Part shown: positions 21,424 to 30,156 of the stretch, piece after piece
How the letters are laid out: the number at the start of each line of letters is the position of its first letter
Position numbering within the stretch: position 1 is the first letter of the stretch
Assembly: GCA_964568855.1 (NCBI GenBank)
Contig: CAZMSD010000024.1
Span: forward strand, 1-60,175
Direction: 5' to 3'
DNA from: CAZMSD01 sp964568855
GTDB taxonomy: Bacteria; CAIWAD01
DNA: 60,175 nt
The notes under the pieces: model-generated
Database searches by the model: none
Seen by the model: only the letters and a program-made list of their open reading frames with translations
What the model was told of the DNA's origin: nothing
Program-made: the position numbers and the translations under genes

Positions 21424-22607
21424 CAGCGGTTCTCCTTCCACTTGAGGAATTCCTCGTAGCGGCGCTGCTGTTCCTGCAGCTCCGCGGGCTTCTCGGCGTA
21501 CTGGTAATCGAAGACATCCGCCGGCGGCGTTTCCGGCAGTTCGTCCAGCTCGCGCATCACGGCATCCACCTCGGCGGCGGTTTCCCCGCTGAAGCGCTGC
21601 TGCTGGTCCTCGCTCCAGAGCCCCTTCCCTTCCAGGAAACGGCGCATCCGCAGCAGTGGATCGCGAGTGGCCCAGCGCTCCTCCTCTTCGACGCTGCGGT
21701 AGATGCTGGGATCGTCGGAAGTGGTGTGCGCTCCCATGCGGTAGGTATAGGCTTCGAGCAGCACGGGCCCCTCGCCCGCGCGGGCGTGTTCCGCGGCGGC
21801 CAGCGTCGCGGCGTGGACGGCGAGGAAGTCGTTACCGTCCACCTGCAGGCCCGGCATCCCGTAGGCCAGGGCCTTCTGGGCCAGCGTGCGGGCCCGGGTC
21901 TGCTTCGCCCGGGGCAGGGAGATGGCGTACTGGTTGTTGTTGCAGAAGAAGATCACGGGACAGTCGAAGACCGCCGCCCAGTTGAGGCCCTCATGGAAGT
22001 CGCCCTGCGAGGTTCCGCCGTCGCCGAAATAGACCAGCACCACTTCCCGGCCGCCCCGGTAGCGGATGGCGTGGCCGATGCCGGCGGCGTGGGTGATCTG
22101 CGAGGCGATGGGCACGGAAACGGGCAGGATGCGCGGGGCCTCCGGAAACACGCTGCCCTCTTCGCTGCCCTTGAAGTAGAGCAGGTGGTTGCGGATCGTC
22201 CCGCCCCGGGCCAGGACCGCGCCCAGCTCACGGTAGGCCTGGACCATCCAGTCCTCGTCGCGCAGGGCCATGGCGCTGCCCACCGCCGCCGCCTCCTGGC
22301 CCTGGTTGACGGGCAGGGTGTGCACGCGCTTCTGGCGCTGGAAGATCAGGCTCTTGGCGTCCACGATCCGAGCGCTCAGCATCCGCCGGTACGCTGATAC
22401 AAGGCTCCCGTCGGACAGCTCCGGCAGGAAGCGCTCGTCCGCCACCCGGCCTTCCGGATCCAGGATCCTAAGCCGCTCGCCCTTCAGGGGATCGAAACTG
22501 TCGAAGAGGCCCTGCGCTTTGCCTGGCTTCGCTTCGGTCAGGGGAAGGTCCCGATCCGATTTTATCGCTTTCTTCCGGCGCTTTTCGGCAGTTGTTACGC
22601 TATCCAT
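21423..22607 (-). CDS. pdhA: 2-oxo acid dehydrogenase E1 component, alpha subunit (pyruvate type likely)
   Basis: A 394-residue TPP-dependent E1-alpha subunit. The TPP motif is VYFGDGGTSQGDFHEGLNWA ending in FFCNNNQYAIS. VQAYRELGAVLARGG resembles the PdhA type of Gram-positive pyruvate dehydrogenase, and EAYTYRMGAHTTSDDPSIYR is the phosphorylation-loop region of the family. The first ~40 residues are lysine-rich and not conserved. The start at 22607 has GGAGG seven bases upstream. This is the first gene of the E1a-E1b-E2-E3 operon; together with nifJ the cell has both NAD-linked and ferredoxin-linked routes from a 2-oxo acid to acyl-CoA. Confidence 0.9.
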   Translation of the reverse strand: MDSVTTAEKRRKKAIKSDRDLPLTEAKPGKAQGLFDSFDPLKGERLRILDPEGRVADERFLPELSDGSLVSAYRRMLSARIVDAKSLIFQRQKRVHTLPVNQGQEAAAVGSAMALRDEDWMVQAYRELGAVLARGGTIRNHLLYFKGSEEGSVFPEAPRILPVSVPIASQITHAAGIGHAIRYRGGREVVLVYFGDGGTSQGDFHEGLNWAAVFDCPVIFFCNNNQYAISLPRAKQTRARTLAQKALAYGMPGLQVDGNDFLAVHAATLAAAEHARAGEGPVLLEAYTYRMGAHTTSDDPSIYRSVEEEERWATRDPLLRMRRFLEGKGLWSEDQQQRFSGETAAEVDAVMRELDELPETPPADVFDYQYAEKPAELQEQQRRYEEFLKWKENR

Positions 22608-22656
22608 CGGCGATCCTCCGCTTACAGTCAATACGCATCCCAGCGCAAAACTGCTG

Positions 22657-22686
22657 TTGACAAAACAAAGTTAGGCAGCATATGTT
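22657..22686 (+). promoter_or_regulatory. Sigma70-like promoter for the queD-like gene
   Basis: TTGACA at 22657-22662 and TATGTT at 22681-22686 are separated by 18 bases. The promoter points toward the queD-like gene, giving a leader of about 115 bases. The same 180-base gap must also carry the promoter for the divergent pdhA operon. Confidence 0.5.
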
Positions 22687-22805
22687 TTTCCCCTCGAACT
22701 TCCAATCCACCGTGGAGGTTCCGCGGACTTCACAAGAGCTCCTGTGACGGTCGCGCAGGATGATCGCCCGTCGCTATCTTGTACTCCATGAAGGAATCGC
22801 GAGCG

Positions 22806-23231
22806 ATGACCGTCCTGCACAAGGTTTTCCGATTCTGCGCCGCCCACCGGTATCATAATCCGCGGATGACGGAAGAGGAGAACCAAGCGGTTTTCGGCGA
22901 GGATACCCGGCTGCACGGGCACAACTACCGGCTGACCGTCTCCGTCACGGGACCGGTGGATCCGGCCACCGGTTTCCTGGCGGACCTGGGCCGCCTCAAG
23001 CGGATCGTCGAGGAACGGGTGCTGCGGCAGGTGGACCACCGCCGGATCGACACGGAAATCACCTGGTTCGACGATCGCCGGCCCTCCACAGAGAACCTGG
23101 CCCGCTGGATCTGGGAACAGGTGGAACCCGAGCTCCGGGACTGCCGCCTGTGGAGAATCCGCCTGCAGGAAACCGACTCGATCTACACCGACTACTTCGG
23201 CGGAGAGAGCTCCGCACCGGGAAAGTCCTGA
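22806..23231 (+). CDS. 6-pyruvoyl-tetrahydropterin synthase / QueD family protein
   Basis: A 141-residue tunnelling-fold enzyme. Zinc ligands are visible in FRFCAAHRYH and LHGHNYRLTV. DLGRLKRIVEERVL, VDHRRID, PSTENLARWIWEQV and LQETDS complete the family signature, including the catalytic Glu near the end. QueD makes 6-carboxytetrahydropterin for queuosine and other deazapurines; PTPS makes 6-pyruvoyl-tetrahydropterin. No other queuosine genes are nearby, so the exact reaction is open. I prefer the ATG at 22806, with AAGGA ten bases upstream, over the ATG at 22788, which lacks a binding site. Confidence 0.88.
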   Translation: MTVLHKVFRFCAAHRYHNPRMTEEENQAVFGEDTRLHGHNYRLTVSVTGPVDPATGFLADLGRLKRIVEERVLRQVDHRRIDTEITWFDDRRPSTENLARWIWEQVEPELRDCRLWRIRLQETDSIYTDYFGGESSAPGKS

Positions 23232-23272
23232 ATATCCCGGCGCGGACCTCGCTTGGACTCTGCCGCTGAGAT

Positions 23273-24106
23273 CTACTTCAGCAGCAGCACTCGGTGCGTG
23301 TCGATCAGGCTCCCCTGGCTGAGGCGCAGCAGGTAGACGCCGCTGGGCAGGGCGCCGCCCGCGGGGCCGCCGGCGATCCAGCGGACCCGATGCTCGCCAG
23401 CCGCGCGGATTCCCCGCTCCAGCAACGCCACGCTGCGGCCGCCGATCGAGAAGACCTCAAGCCGCACTTCGCCCGGCTGATCCAGGTGATACACGATCTC
23501 CGTGGCGGGATTGAAGGGGTTGGGAAAATTGCCCACCAGCCCGAAGCCCGCCGGCACAAGTTCTTCGGCCAGCGCGGTCTCGGCCAGGTGGCTGGTGAAA
23601 CTGGCGGTATAGATGTAGTCGCCGGTGGTGCCGAAATTACCGTTGGCGGCGTTGCCGGCAGCATAAAAGGTGACTTCTTCAGGCGGGTCGGCCGGGGCGG
23701 TCCAGTCGAAGCTCCAGCTCACGGGGCCGTCCTGCGTCCCGTTGAAGGTGCCCTGCGAGGTGTGCTTGGCGTAGTCCACGTCGCCCGCCTGGTCGACCTG
23801 GGTGTCTCCCGAATCGTCCTCGGTCAGGCTGCCGTCGGCCAGCGGGCTGAGTTCGAAACCCCAGCGAGACTGTCCCGGGTCTTCGAGTGTCACGGTGATG
23901 GCGTAGGTCGCTCCCGCTTGGTACTCCGCCGGCCCTTCGATGCCGAAGGTACCGTCGCCGCTGTTAAGCGGGAAACTGCTGTGGCAGTTGATGCAGGTGC
24001 CCTCCCCGGGGGCGCCTGTCAGTTCGTTGGGGGGACCGCTGGAATAGGCAGCCGCCGCCAGGGGGAACCAGGCCGTCGCCGCGACGGCAAGGATCAGCTT
24101 CCGCAT
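23273..24106 (-). CDS. Secreted CxxCH protein (choice-of-anchor V/Reeler-like) with T9SS-type sorting domain
   Basis: A 277-residue exported protein. A signal peptide (about residues 1-19) precedes GAPGEGTCINCHSSFPLNSG, whose CxxCH looks like a haem-binding or metal site. The next ~130 residues form a beta-sandwich with WGFELSPLADGSL and VTFYAAGNAANGN, resembling the Reeler/choice-of-anchor V domain found in FCB and Myxococcota secreted proteins. The C-terminus has FPNPFNPATEIVYHLD and ends in LLLK, a type IX-style sorting domain. AGGAG precedes the ATG by six bases. The next gene upstream is a paralogue without the sorting domain. Confidence 0.8.
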   Translation of the reverse strand: MRKLILAVAATAWFPLAAAAYSSGPPNELTGAPGEGTCINCHSSFPLNSGDGTFGIEGPAEYQAGATYAITVTLEDPGQSRWGFELSPLADGSLTEDDSGDTQVDQAGDVDYAKHTSQGTFNGTQDGPVSWSFDWTAPADPPEEVTFYAAGNAANGNFGTTGDYIYTASFTSHLAETALAEELVPAGFGLVGNFPNPFNPATEIVYHLDQPGEVRLEVFSIGGRSVALLERGIRAAGEHRVRWIAGGPAGGALPSGVYLLRLSQGSLIDTHRVLLLK

Positions 24107-24221
24107 GTCGTACTCCTGATTGTGATACCGAACCGTATTCTTTGCCGGCCGATCGCCGGCCGACTCGTGATGTGACACGCTTCATGCGCCGCTTGAATCC
24201 GCGGACCGGGCGCGCGCCCCT

Positions 24222-24956
24222 TCAGCGCACGCTGCGGACCTGATAGAACCGGCGGTCGCCCGCGAGGAGCTCACTCCAGGCGGTGTCCCCGGTTTCGCCC
24301 ACCAGGACGAACTCCGACCAGGCCTCCGTCGAGCGGTAGACCGCGTAGGAACTCGCGCCGGCCACGAGGCTCCAGCTCAGCAGCACGAAGCTCTCGTCGG
24401 TCTGGATTTCCAGGTCCTCCACCGGCGGGGGAGGCGCGAGCTGGCTGGTGAAACTGGAGGTGTAGATGTAATCTCCGCTGGCGCCCCCGTTGCCGTTGGC
24501 CGCGTTCCCCGCGGCGTAGAAGGTCAGAGCCTCGGGGGGATCGGGCGGAGCCTGCCAGAGGAAATCCCAGCTCACGGGACCGTCCGGCGTGCCGAAGAAG
24601 GTGCCCGCCCCGGTCTGCTTGACGTACATCCTGCCGCCGCTCATCGAAGGCTGGGTGAAGCCGTCCACCGGTACCAGCTGCCCGTATTCCAGCGAGGTCA
24701 GCTCGAAGCCCCAGCGCATCTGCCCGGGATCCTCGAGGATCACCGTCATGCCGTAGGTCTCGCCGGGCTCGTAGGCCGGAGGACCGACGATCTGCAGGGA
24801 ACCGTCTCCGCCGTTCAGCGGAAAACTGCTGTGGCACGCGACGCAGGTCCCCTCTCCGGGTGCGCCGGTCCGCATGTCCGGCGGTCCTCCGGACCAGGCC
24901 CGCGCCGCCGGAGGAATCAAGGCCGCGGCCGTGAAGGCGACGATCAGTCCGTTCAT
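24222..24956 (-). CDS. Secreted CxxCH paralogue lacking the sorting domain
   Basis: A 244-residue paralogue of the protein at 23273-24106. It shares the signal peptide, GAPGEGTCVACHSSFPLNGG, WGFELTSLEYGQL and LTFYAAGNAANGNGG. After about residue 175 it switches to a short fibronectin-like segment (SFVLLSWSLVAGASSYAVYR) and ends YQVRSVR, with no PNPFNP sorting domain. So two tandem copies share the CxxCH/Reeler-like domain but probably end up in different places. GGAGAG lies four bases before the ATG at 24956. Upstream (24957-25251) is an AT-rich gap of ~295 bases that probably holds the promoter. Confidence 0.75.
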   Translation of the reverse strand: MNGLIVAFTAAALIPPAARAWSGGPPDMRTGAPGEGTCVACHSSFPLNGGDGSLQIVGPPAYEPGETYGMTVILEDPGQMRWGFELTSLEYGQLVPVDGFTQPSMSGGRMYVKQTGAGTFFGTPDGPVSWDFLWQAPPDPPEALTFYAAGNAANGNGGASGDYIYTSSFTSQLAPPPPVEDLEIQTDESFVLLSWSLVAGASSYAVYRSTEAWSEFVLVGETGDTAWSELLAGDRRFYQVRSVR

Positions 24957-25251
24957 GAAACTCTCCGTGTGATACATTGATTTCCTTCCTGCGGCCGGCG
25001 AACCAGTACGCCGATGACGCGAATCGATCGGCGTGCGGTTCTTCCGGAAAGCTTGATCTGATTCGAGCCATCCTCAGGAAACCGGTTGTTATGCGCTGAA
25101 ACGCCCGGCTGGTATGTCTCTGGAATCCCCGAGTTCACTTAGGCATAATAACACATACTTAGTCACAACAAACAAAATTACCGAAGGATAATTCTTTAAC
25201 AGGGGCAGGTGTGTGAATCGCAGGAACTTCCGCCCCGCGTTGAAGGCTGAA

Positions 25252-26055
25252 TCAGGAATCGGCCGGTTTCCGCGCCTCGAGAATCAGCGATTCGAAGCGG
25301 TTCACTCGCTCATCACCGATTTCACGTCCGTGGCTGTCGATGCTGCGCAGTTCGGGTTCTTCGCTGGCGCCGGGCGCGCAGCGCCGGATCCCGGTGAATC
25401 CGGCGTTTTCCAACAGGCTGCGCAGCGTGGATTCGTCGTAGATGAATCGGTGACCCCAGTTGCGGAAGAGGTTGTTGAGCACCCGGCAGGCCAGCTCCCG
25501 GTCGTCGGCGCAGGCATGGCCCAGGATGCCGGTGTCTTCCTCTCCGCGCCGCTGCCGTGCTTCATCTGCGATGTGCCGCTGGAAGACCCAGTTCAGGTAG
25601 TGCAGTCCTTCGTCGTCCGGGGATCCCCGCAGCAGGTAAGCGATGCGGGTCAGGTCCGGCGTGGAGAGCCGGATCCAGCCCCCCGGACGCAGGACGCGGA
25701 GGCTCTCCCGAAGCATGCGCAGGCCCTCGTCCTGCCGCAGGTGCTCGATCTGGTGCTCGCTGAATACGAAGTCGAAGGAAGCTCCCCGCAGTGGAAAGGG
25801 ATGCCGCGCATCCAGGTAGACCACTGCGCCGCCGGAAGTGCCGGAGTCGGTGTTGAGCCAGCCCTCGAGCAGGTTGAAGCCCGCACCGAGTTGCAGGCAG
25901 CGCCGCGAGTGCCCGGCCAGGTAGCGGCGGATGGCCGCTTCGCGCAGGATCCGGCCCCGCGTTCGCCGCAGCGCCCGCAGCAGCTCCCTGGCGGCGAGGA
26001 ACAGCGGACGCGCGGCGGGACGCGTTCTGAATCCGCTGGAGATTCCGCCCGCCAA
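25252..26055 (-). CDS. Class I SAM-dependent methyltransferase
   Basis: A 267-residue methyltransferase of the type-11 kind. CLQLGAGFNLLEGWLNTDSG is the SAM-binding loop, FDFVFSEHQIEHLRQDEG the motif-II/His region, and LRVLRPGGWIRLSTPDLTRI the post-II motif. Such proteins are common in surface-glycan and natural-product clusters; the acceptor is unknown. The likely start is a TTG directly abutting the TAG stop of the upstream YjbQ-like gene, so the two are probably translated from one message. The first ~45 residues are Arg-rich and unassigned. Confidence 0.75.
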   Translation of the reverse strand: MAGGISSGFRTRPAARPLFLAARELLRALRRTRGRILREAAIRRYLAGHSRRCLQLGAGFNLLEGWLNTDSGTSGGAVVYLDARHPFPLRGASFDFVFSEHQIEHLRQDEGLRMLRESLRVLRPGGWIRLSTPDLTRIAYLLRGSPDDEGLHYLNWVFQRHIADEARQRRGEEDTGILGHACADDRELACRVLNNLFRNWGHRFIYDESTLRSLLENAGFTGIRRCAPGASEEPELRSIDSHGREIGDERVNRFESLILEARKPADS

Positions 26056-26472
26056 CTATTCACCCACGATCTGCACGCGCACTTTCCGGGAGCGCGGGCG
26101 GTTGTCGTGGTCGATGAGTACTACCTGCTGCCAGGTTCCCAGCAGCAGCCGCCCCTCCACCAGGGGCAGGCAGCAGCCCGGCCCCATCAACGTGGAGCGC
26201 ATGTGGGAGAAGCCGTTGTCGTCCCCCCAGGTGCGCGAATGGCGGCTGGGCGCGTCCGAGGGGACCAGGCGCTCCAGGAGTTCCTGCGTGTCCGCCACCA
26301 GGGCCGGTTCGAATTCGATGGTGCTCACCGAGGCCGTGGATCCGATTACGCAGACGCTCACGATGCCGTCGCGAATTCCCGAGCGCTCCACGATCTCGTT
26401 CAAATCGCCGCTGAGGTCGACGATGTCCGAGAGGCCCCGGGTGTTCCGCTCGATGTTCTCTCCGTGGATCAT
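26056..26472 (-). CDS. YjbQ family protein (UPF0047)
   Basis: A 138-residue protein of the YjbQ/UPF0047 family. Motifs are IVSVCVIGSTASVSTIEFEP, SHMRSTLMGPGCCLPLVEGR and LLLGTWQQVVLIDHDNRPRS. Family members bind a metal through conserved His and Asp residues, and some act as secondary thiamine-phosphate synthases in vitro; the physiological role is unsettled. The start at 26472 has GGAGGAG seven bases upstream. It is followed without a gap by a methyltransferase gene. The ~200 bases before it (26473-26673) hold no gene and lie between divergent genes. Confidence 0.85.
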   Translation of the reverse strand: MIHGENIERNTRGLSDIVDLSGDLNEIVERSGIRDGIVSVCVIGSTASVSTIEFEPALVADTQELLERLVPSDAPSRHSRTWGDDNGFSHMRSTLMGPGCCLPLVEGRLLLGTWQQVVLIDHDNRPRSRKVRVQIVGE

Positions 26473-26673
26473 TGCGCGACTCCTCCGCATGAGTTACAGC
26501 CTTCGCAAATTCAGTCGACAAGCTTGCAATTCCCGCAAGGAAACAGCAAACTACCACTGTGCCGCAAGGCGCAGTACCCTGACTCACCCTGAACTCCCAG
26601 ATACAGATCGGGCTCGAAGCCGGCACGCAGCCTGCTCGCTTGTGTACCGGTTCACTAACAGGAGGTCGGATCC

Positions 26674-29304
26674 TTGCGTTACCATTCTCTACTTGTTCGT
26701 CTGGGGGCGACCCTGCTCGCTTTCGCCCTGTGTTCCAATGCCGACGCCTTATCCGGCGAATCGGTCCGAGTCTCGCCCGACAGGCCGAGTCATGGCTTCT
26801 ATTCGCAGCCGCGGGTCAACTTCGCCTTCAGCGACGACTACCGGGTGAGGCTCAGGAATGCGGCCTTTCAGGGCGCTCCCGGGCGGGAGTTGGAGATCGT
26901 GCACGCCCTGCTCGAAAGCCGGCGGACGAAATCTCTGGACCGGCTGTTCTACGAACACGACGAGGCTCTGCTTGCTGAACTGAAGCGCGAAGGGGAGGAA
27001 CGGCGCAAGCGTGTCCTGCCCGACCTGAACAACTGGTATACCTGCGTCCTCGACGACGACGGGGAGGCCCTGGAGCTGGGGGCGGCCCTGTCGCGGCTTC
27101 CAGTGATACGTTCCGCCTACCGGGTGCGCCTGCCGCAGCCGATGGACGACATCGCTCCCCCCACGCCCGACTACACTCCGCAGCAGGACTACCACGACAC
27201 CGCTCCCGCCGGGGTGGGCATCGCGAGCGCCTGGGCCGAAAACGGCGGCGACGGGTCGCAGGTGAGCGTCTGCCACGTGGAAGGCGGTTGGATTCTGGAT
27301 CACGAGGACTTCAGCACGGGCGATTTCTCCGTGGAACACATCGGCGGCGGCAACTCCACCGACTCGGGCTGGTACATGCACGGCACGGCCTGCATGTCGA
27401 TCATGGTTGCGCCGGACAACGGCTACGGCGTGACCGGGCTGGCGCGCTCGCCTGAGGCCGCCTACGTGCGCGGAATCTTCAGCGGCGGCAGCCCCAACGC
27501 CTGGATCGCCGCCGGCAACCAGCTCGAACCGGGAGACGTGATTTCCGCCTCCTGGGGCTACAGCGGCCAGCTCCCCCCGGGATACAGTTGCGACTGCAAC
27601 CCGTACCAGGCCGGCGGTCAGCCTGCGGAATCAGACCAGGCGGATTTCGACGCGCTGAGCACCGTGACGGCCAACGGGCGCATCGTCCTCAACTCCGCGG
27701 CCAACGGCTGTGTGCCGATGGATCACGAGTTCTACAACGGCATGTACGACCTTCAGCAGCGCGACAGCGGCGTACTGATCATCGGGGCCTCGGAACCCGA
27801 TCGCTTCCCCATCTGCTACACCAACTACGGTTCGCGCATCGACGCCTTCTCCTGGGGCACGGCCATCTACAGCGCCGGCTACGGCGACCTCTTCGAACCC
27901 AACGGCGACGAGCGGCAGTGCTACACCTCGGATTTCGGGGGGACCTCCGGCGCCACGCCCATCGTCTCCGGATGCGTGGCCGCGCTTCAGAGCTACTACA
28001 AGCAGGCCGCCGGACTGGTGCTGGACGCCTGGCAGATGCGCGATCTGCTGCGCAGCACGGGTTCGCCGCAGACCGGGGATTACGACCGGCCCATCAGCAA
28101 CATGCCCGACCTGGCGCAGTTGATCGAGGCGGTGCAGGTTTACATGGGCGGCGTGGTCTACGAGTCTCACACCGTCCTGGCGGACGATAATTCGAACGGG
28201 GTGGTCGAGCCTGGCGAGACCGTCGACCTGGAAGTCGGCCTGCGCTGCATCAGCGACAGCACGGTGACGGAGGTGTCCGTCTCAATCACCGGTGCTTCGG
28301 AATGGATCGACGTGATACAGGGACAGTCCGACTACCCGGTGTTCGAGCCCGGGGATGTTCACGGCAACCTGACGCCCTTCATGATCCAGGTGGATCCCGC
28401 CGCCCCGCCGATTCATGAAGCGGTGATCCAATTCGAGATGGTCGCCGACGGCCAGAGCAGCGCAGCGGAATTCACGCTCGCCGTCGGACAGCGCAGCGTG
28501 TATCACTCGGAGGATTTCGAGCAGGGCGGCGAGGGCTGGTGGCACGAAGCCAGCGAGGGCTGGGGCGACCAGTGGCACCTTAGCACCGCCGACTCGTTCG
28601 ACGGCGAGCACAGCTGGAAGTGCGGGGACGAGGGCGCCGGCGACTACGCCTCGTCCCTGGACGCCCTGCTGGTTTCACCCGACTTGGCGATCGAACCCTA
28701 CAGCCGGCTGCGCTTCCAGCACCGGATCCAGGCCGAAGCTTCCGCCGCCTTCCCCGATTCGGCCTACGACGGCGGCCTGGTGGAGTTCAGCGCCGACGAG
28801 GGACAGAGCTGGAATACCCTGTCCATGACGGAGGGCGGATACACTCACGCCTTTCGCGGCCAGGCGGGCGGCGGAAACCCGGCCACACACAACCTTCCCG
28901 GGGGTACTCCCTGCTGGTCGGACCAGTTCGACTGGCGGGAATCGGCGGCGGACCTGGCGGATTTCGGCGGCCAGACCCTGCGCTTCCGCTTCCACTTCGG
29001 CTCCGACAGTGGAACCAACTACGAAGGCTGGTACGTGGATCGCTTCGTGCTTGAAGGCTATGTGACTCAGCCGGATCTCGAAGCCGTGGACGATCTGAGC
29101 ATCGCCTACGCGGGAGGTCCCACGCTTATCCTGGACTGGTCGCCCGTACAGGGCGCCACCGCCTACCGCGTGGAAATGCTTATTCCGGGCGATGATCTCT
29201 GGCTCGAGCTGGCCATGGTGACTCAGCCCGGTTATGAAGCCGCGCTGGCACAGGGAGCCCGGATCTTCCGCGTAATTTCAGTGAATGACGCGCCATTGCG
29301 ATGA
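26674..29304 (+). CDS. Secreted subtilisin-like (S8) protease with C-terminal lectin/MAM-like and Fn3-like domains
   Basis: An 876-residue exported protein. The start is a TTG with AGGAGG eight bases upstream, followed by a signal peptide to about residue 26. A propeptide-like region precedes the S8 domain (~170-490), where HGTACMSIMVAPDNGYGVTG (His236) and GGTSGATPIVSGCVAALQ (Ser about 425) are clear. The usual catalytic Asp region reads VSVCHVEGGWILDHED, with His201 where Asp is expected. After a CARDB-like stretch comes a MAM/lectin-like module (YHSEDFEQGGEGWWHE ... NYEGWYVDRFVLEG) and a final Fn3-like fold. No sorting domain is visible. Confidence 0.8.
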   Translation: MRYHSLLVRLGATLLAFALCSNADALSGESVRVSPDRPSHGFYSQPRVNFAFSDDYRVRLRNAAFQGAPGRELEIVHALLESRRTKSLDRLFYEHDEALLAELKREGEERRKRVLPDLNNWYTCVLDDDGEALELGAALSRLPVIRSAYRVRLPQPMDDIAPPTPDYTPQQDYHDTAPAGVGIASAWAENGGDGSQVSVCHVEGGWILDHEDFSTGDFSVEHIGGGNSTDSGWYMHGTACMSIMVAPDNGYGVTGLARSPEAAYVRGIFSGGSPNAWIAAGNQLEPGDVISASWGYSGQLPPGYSCDCNPYQAGGQPAESDQADFDALSTVTANGRIVLNSAANGCVPMDHEFYNGMYDLQQRDSGVLIIGASEPDRFPICYTNYGSRIDAFSWGTAIYSAGYGDLFEPNGDERQCYTSDFGGTSGATPIVSGCVAALQSYYKQAAGLVLDAWQMRDLLRSTGSPQTGDYDRPISNMPDLAQLIEAVQVYMGGVVYESHTVLADDNSNGVVEPGETVDLEVGLRCISDSTVTEVSVSITGASEWIDVIQGQSDYPVFEPGDVHGNLTPFMIQVDPAAPPIHEAVIQFEMVADGQSSAAEFTLAVGQRSVYHSEDFEQGGEGWWHEASEGWGDQWHLSTADSFDGEHSWKCGDEGAGDYASSLDALLVSPDLAIEPYSRLRFQHRIQAEASAAFPDSAYDGGLVEFSADEGQSWNTLSMTEGGYTHAFRGQAGGGNPATHNLPGGTPCWSDQFDWRESAADLADFGGQTLRFRFHFGSDSGTNYEGWYVDRFVLEGYVTQPDLEAVDDLSIAYAGGPTLILDWSPVQGATAYRVEMLIPGDDLWLELAMVTQPGYEAALAQGARIFRVISVNDAPLR

Positions 29305-29430
29305 ATGGCGTTCGGAAACGGATCAGCCCAGGACTTAGTAGATCCGGCGATAATTAAATACTAGCAAAAGTTGTTGGGAAGTATTATAATTCCTTCCGTT
29401 GATCCCAAGGATGGAATTGAGGAAGGAAGT

Positions 29431-29715
29431 ATGCAGATAACCGACCGGGCCAAGGAGAAGATCCTGCCCATCCTGAATGAGAACCCCGAGTTTCGCCTGC
29501 GCGTGCGGATCGCCGGCTATGGTTGAGGCGGGCCCCGGCTGGGGCTGGCCCTGGACGGGCCGAAGGAAGGCGACGAGGAATTGACGGTCAACGAGATCAG
29601 CGTGCTGGTGGGCCGGCAGGACCGCAGCTACGTGATCGACGCCGTGGTGGACTATGAGCGCGGGGTGATGGGCGAGGGCTTCGTGGTCAGCAGCCCGCTG
29701 GTTGGGAGTTGTTAG
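29431..29715 (+). CDS. HesB/IscA-like selenoprotein (in-frame TGA read as selenocysteine)
   Basis: Translated through one TGA (29524-29526, codon 32), this gives a 94-residue HesB/IscA-like protein: MQITDRAKEKILPILNENPE, then RVRIAGYGUGGPRLGLALDG with U at the TGA, then GVMGEGFVVSSPLVGSC and TAG. The GC-rich third-position pattern continues unchanged on both sides, and GGAAGGA lies three bases before the ATG. HesB-like selenoproteins with Sec in this glycine-rich motif are a known bacterial family; normal A-type carriers have Cys there. A hairpin 20-35 bases past the TGA could be the SECIS. A perfect TATAAT lies ~45 bases upstream. The YedE/DUF3343/desulfurase module at 356-2857 supports selenium use. 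The alternative, a nonsense mutation, is less likely. Confidence 0.85.
29547..29561 (+). promoter_or_regulatory. Candidate bacterial SECIS hairpin
   Basis: GGCCC and GGGCC pair exactly around the loop TGGAC. The loop begins 26 bases after the TGA, inside the 16-37 base window usual for bacterial SECIS elements, and carries G residues near its 5' side. A second stem with a GGCT loop (29531-29546) lies closer to the TGA and is an alternative. Confidence 0.55.
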
Positions 29716-29905
29716 GACAATCTCCGCGTAAAGACGCGAGCCTAGAATACAGCTCGATGGGTCGAGAGTCTTTGGGGCTGTTCAACCAAACCACGAAGAG
29801 GTTTCCGACGGTAGCGTGTGCTTCAGTCGGTAAGTTGCCCGCTGAATCCACTGGAACTCCGATCCGACTTGATCTGCGGGCCAAGAAGGCGAGCGGAAAC
29901 CGATA
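29716..29905 (+). ncRNA. Structured intergenic region, candidate regulatory RNA
   Basis: Four short perfect stems follow one another: CGCGT/ACGCG (29725-29738, loop AAAG), CTCGA/TCGAG (29753-29766, loop TGGG), AAACC/GGTTT (29788-29804) and CCGAC/GTCGG (29805-29830). GGTTTCCG at 29800-29807 is also exactly complementary to CGGAAACC at 29894-29901, so the third and fourth stems could be exchanged for a long-range one. No reading frame fits. From 29906 to 30156 the sequence is AT-rich and probably holds the promoter and leader of the next gene. I recognise no known RNA class; c-di-GMP-I and tRNA-Sec patterns do not fit. Confidence 0.35.
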
Positions 29906-30156
29906 CTGATTTCCTCAGAATTTTAACTACTCTCAATACCACTAACAGTGTCACTTTTTGGGCGGGAGGGAGACTGGATTGATCAGTTTCCGGCATGATG
30001 AAGCACGTTCATTATCTATTGTATTGATTAATCACGAATTGTCCTGTGTACAGCTTTGGTTTGTGTTTTGCGTTAGTACATCTATTGCGCCCAAATGACC
30101 AGAGTTCACCGAAGGCCCGCGCTGGCGCCCCATCGATCCAAAACAGTGAGACCATA

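Noticed and set aside
29716..29905. Possible tRNA-Sec (selC) or c-di-GMP riboswitch after the selenoprotein gene
   Set aside because: The stems do not form a cloverleaf with a TCA anticodon and long acceptor, and the conserved GEMM sequence blocks are missing.
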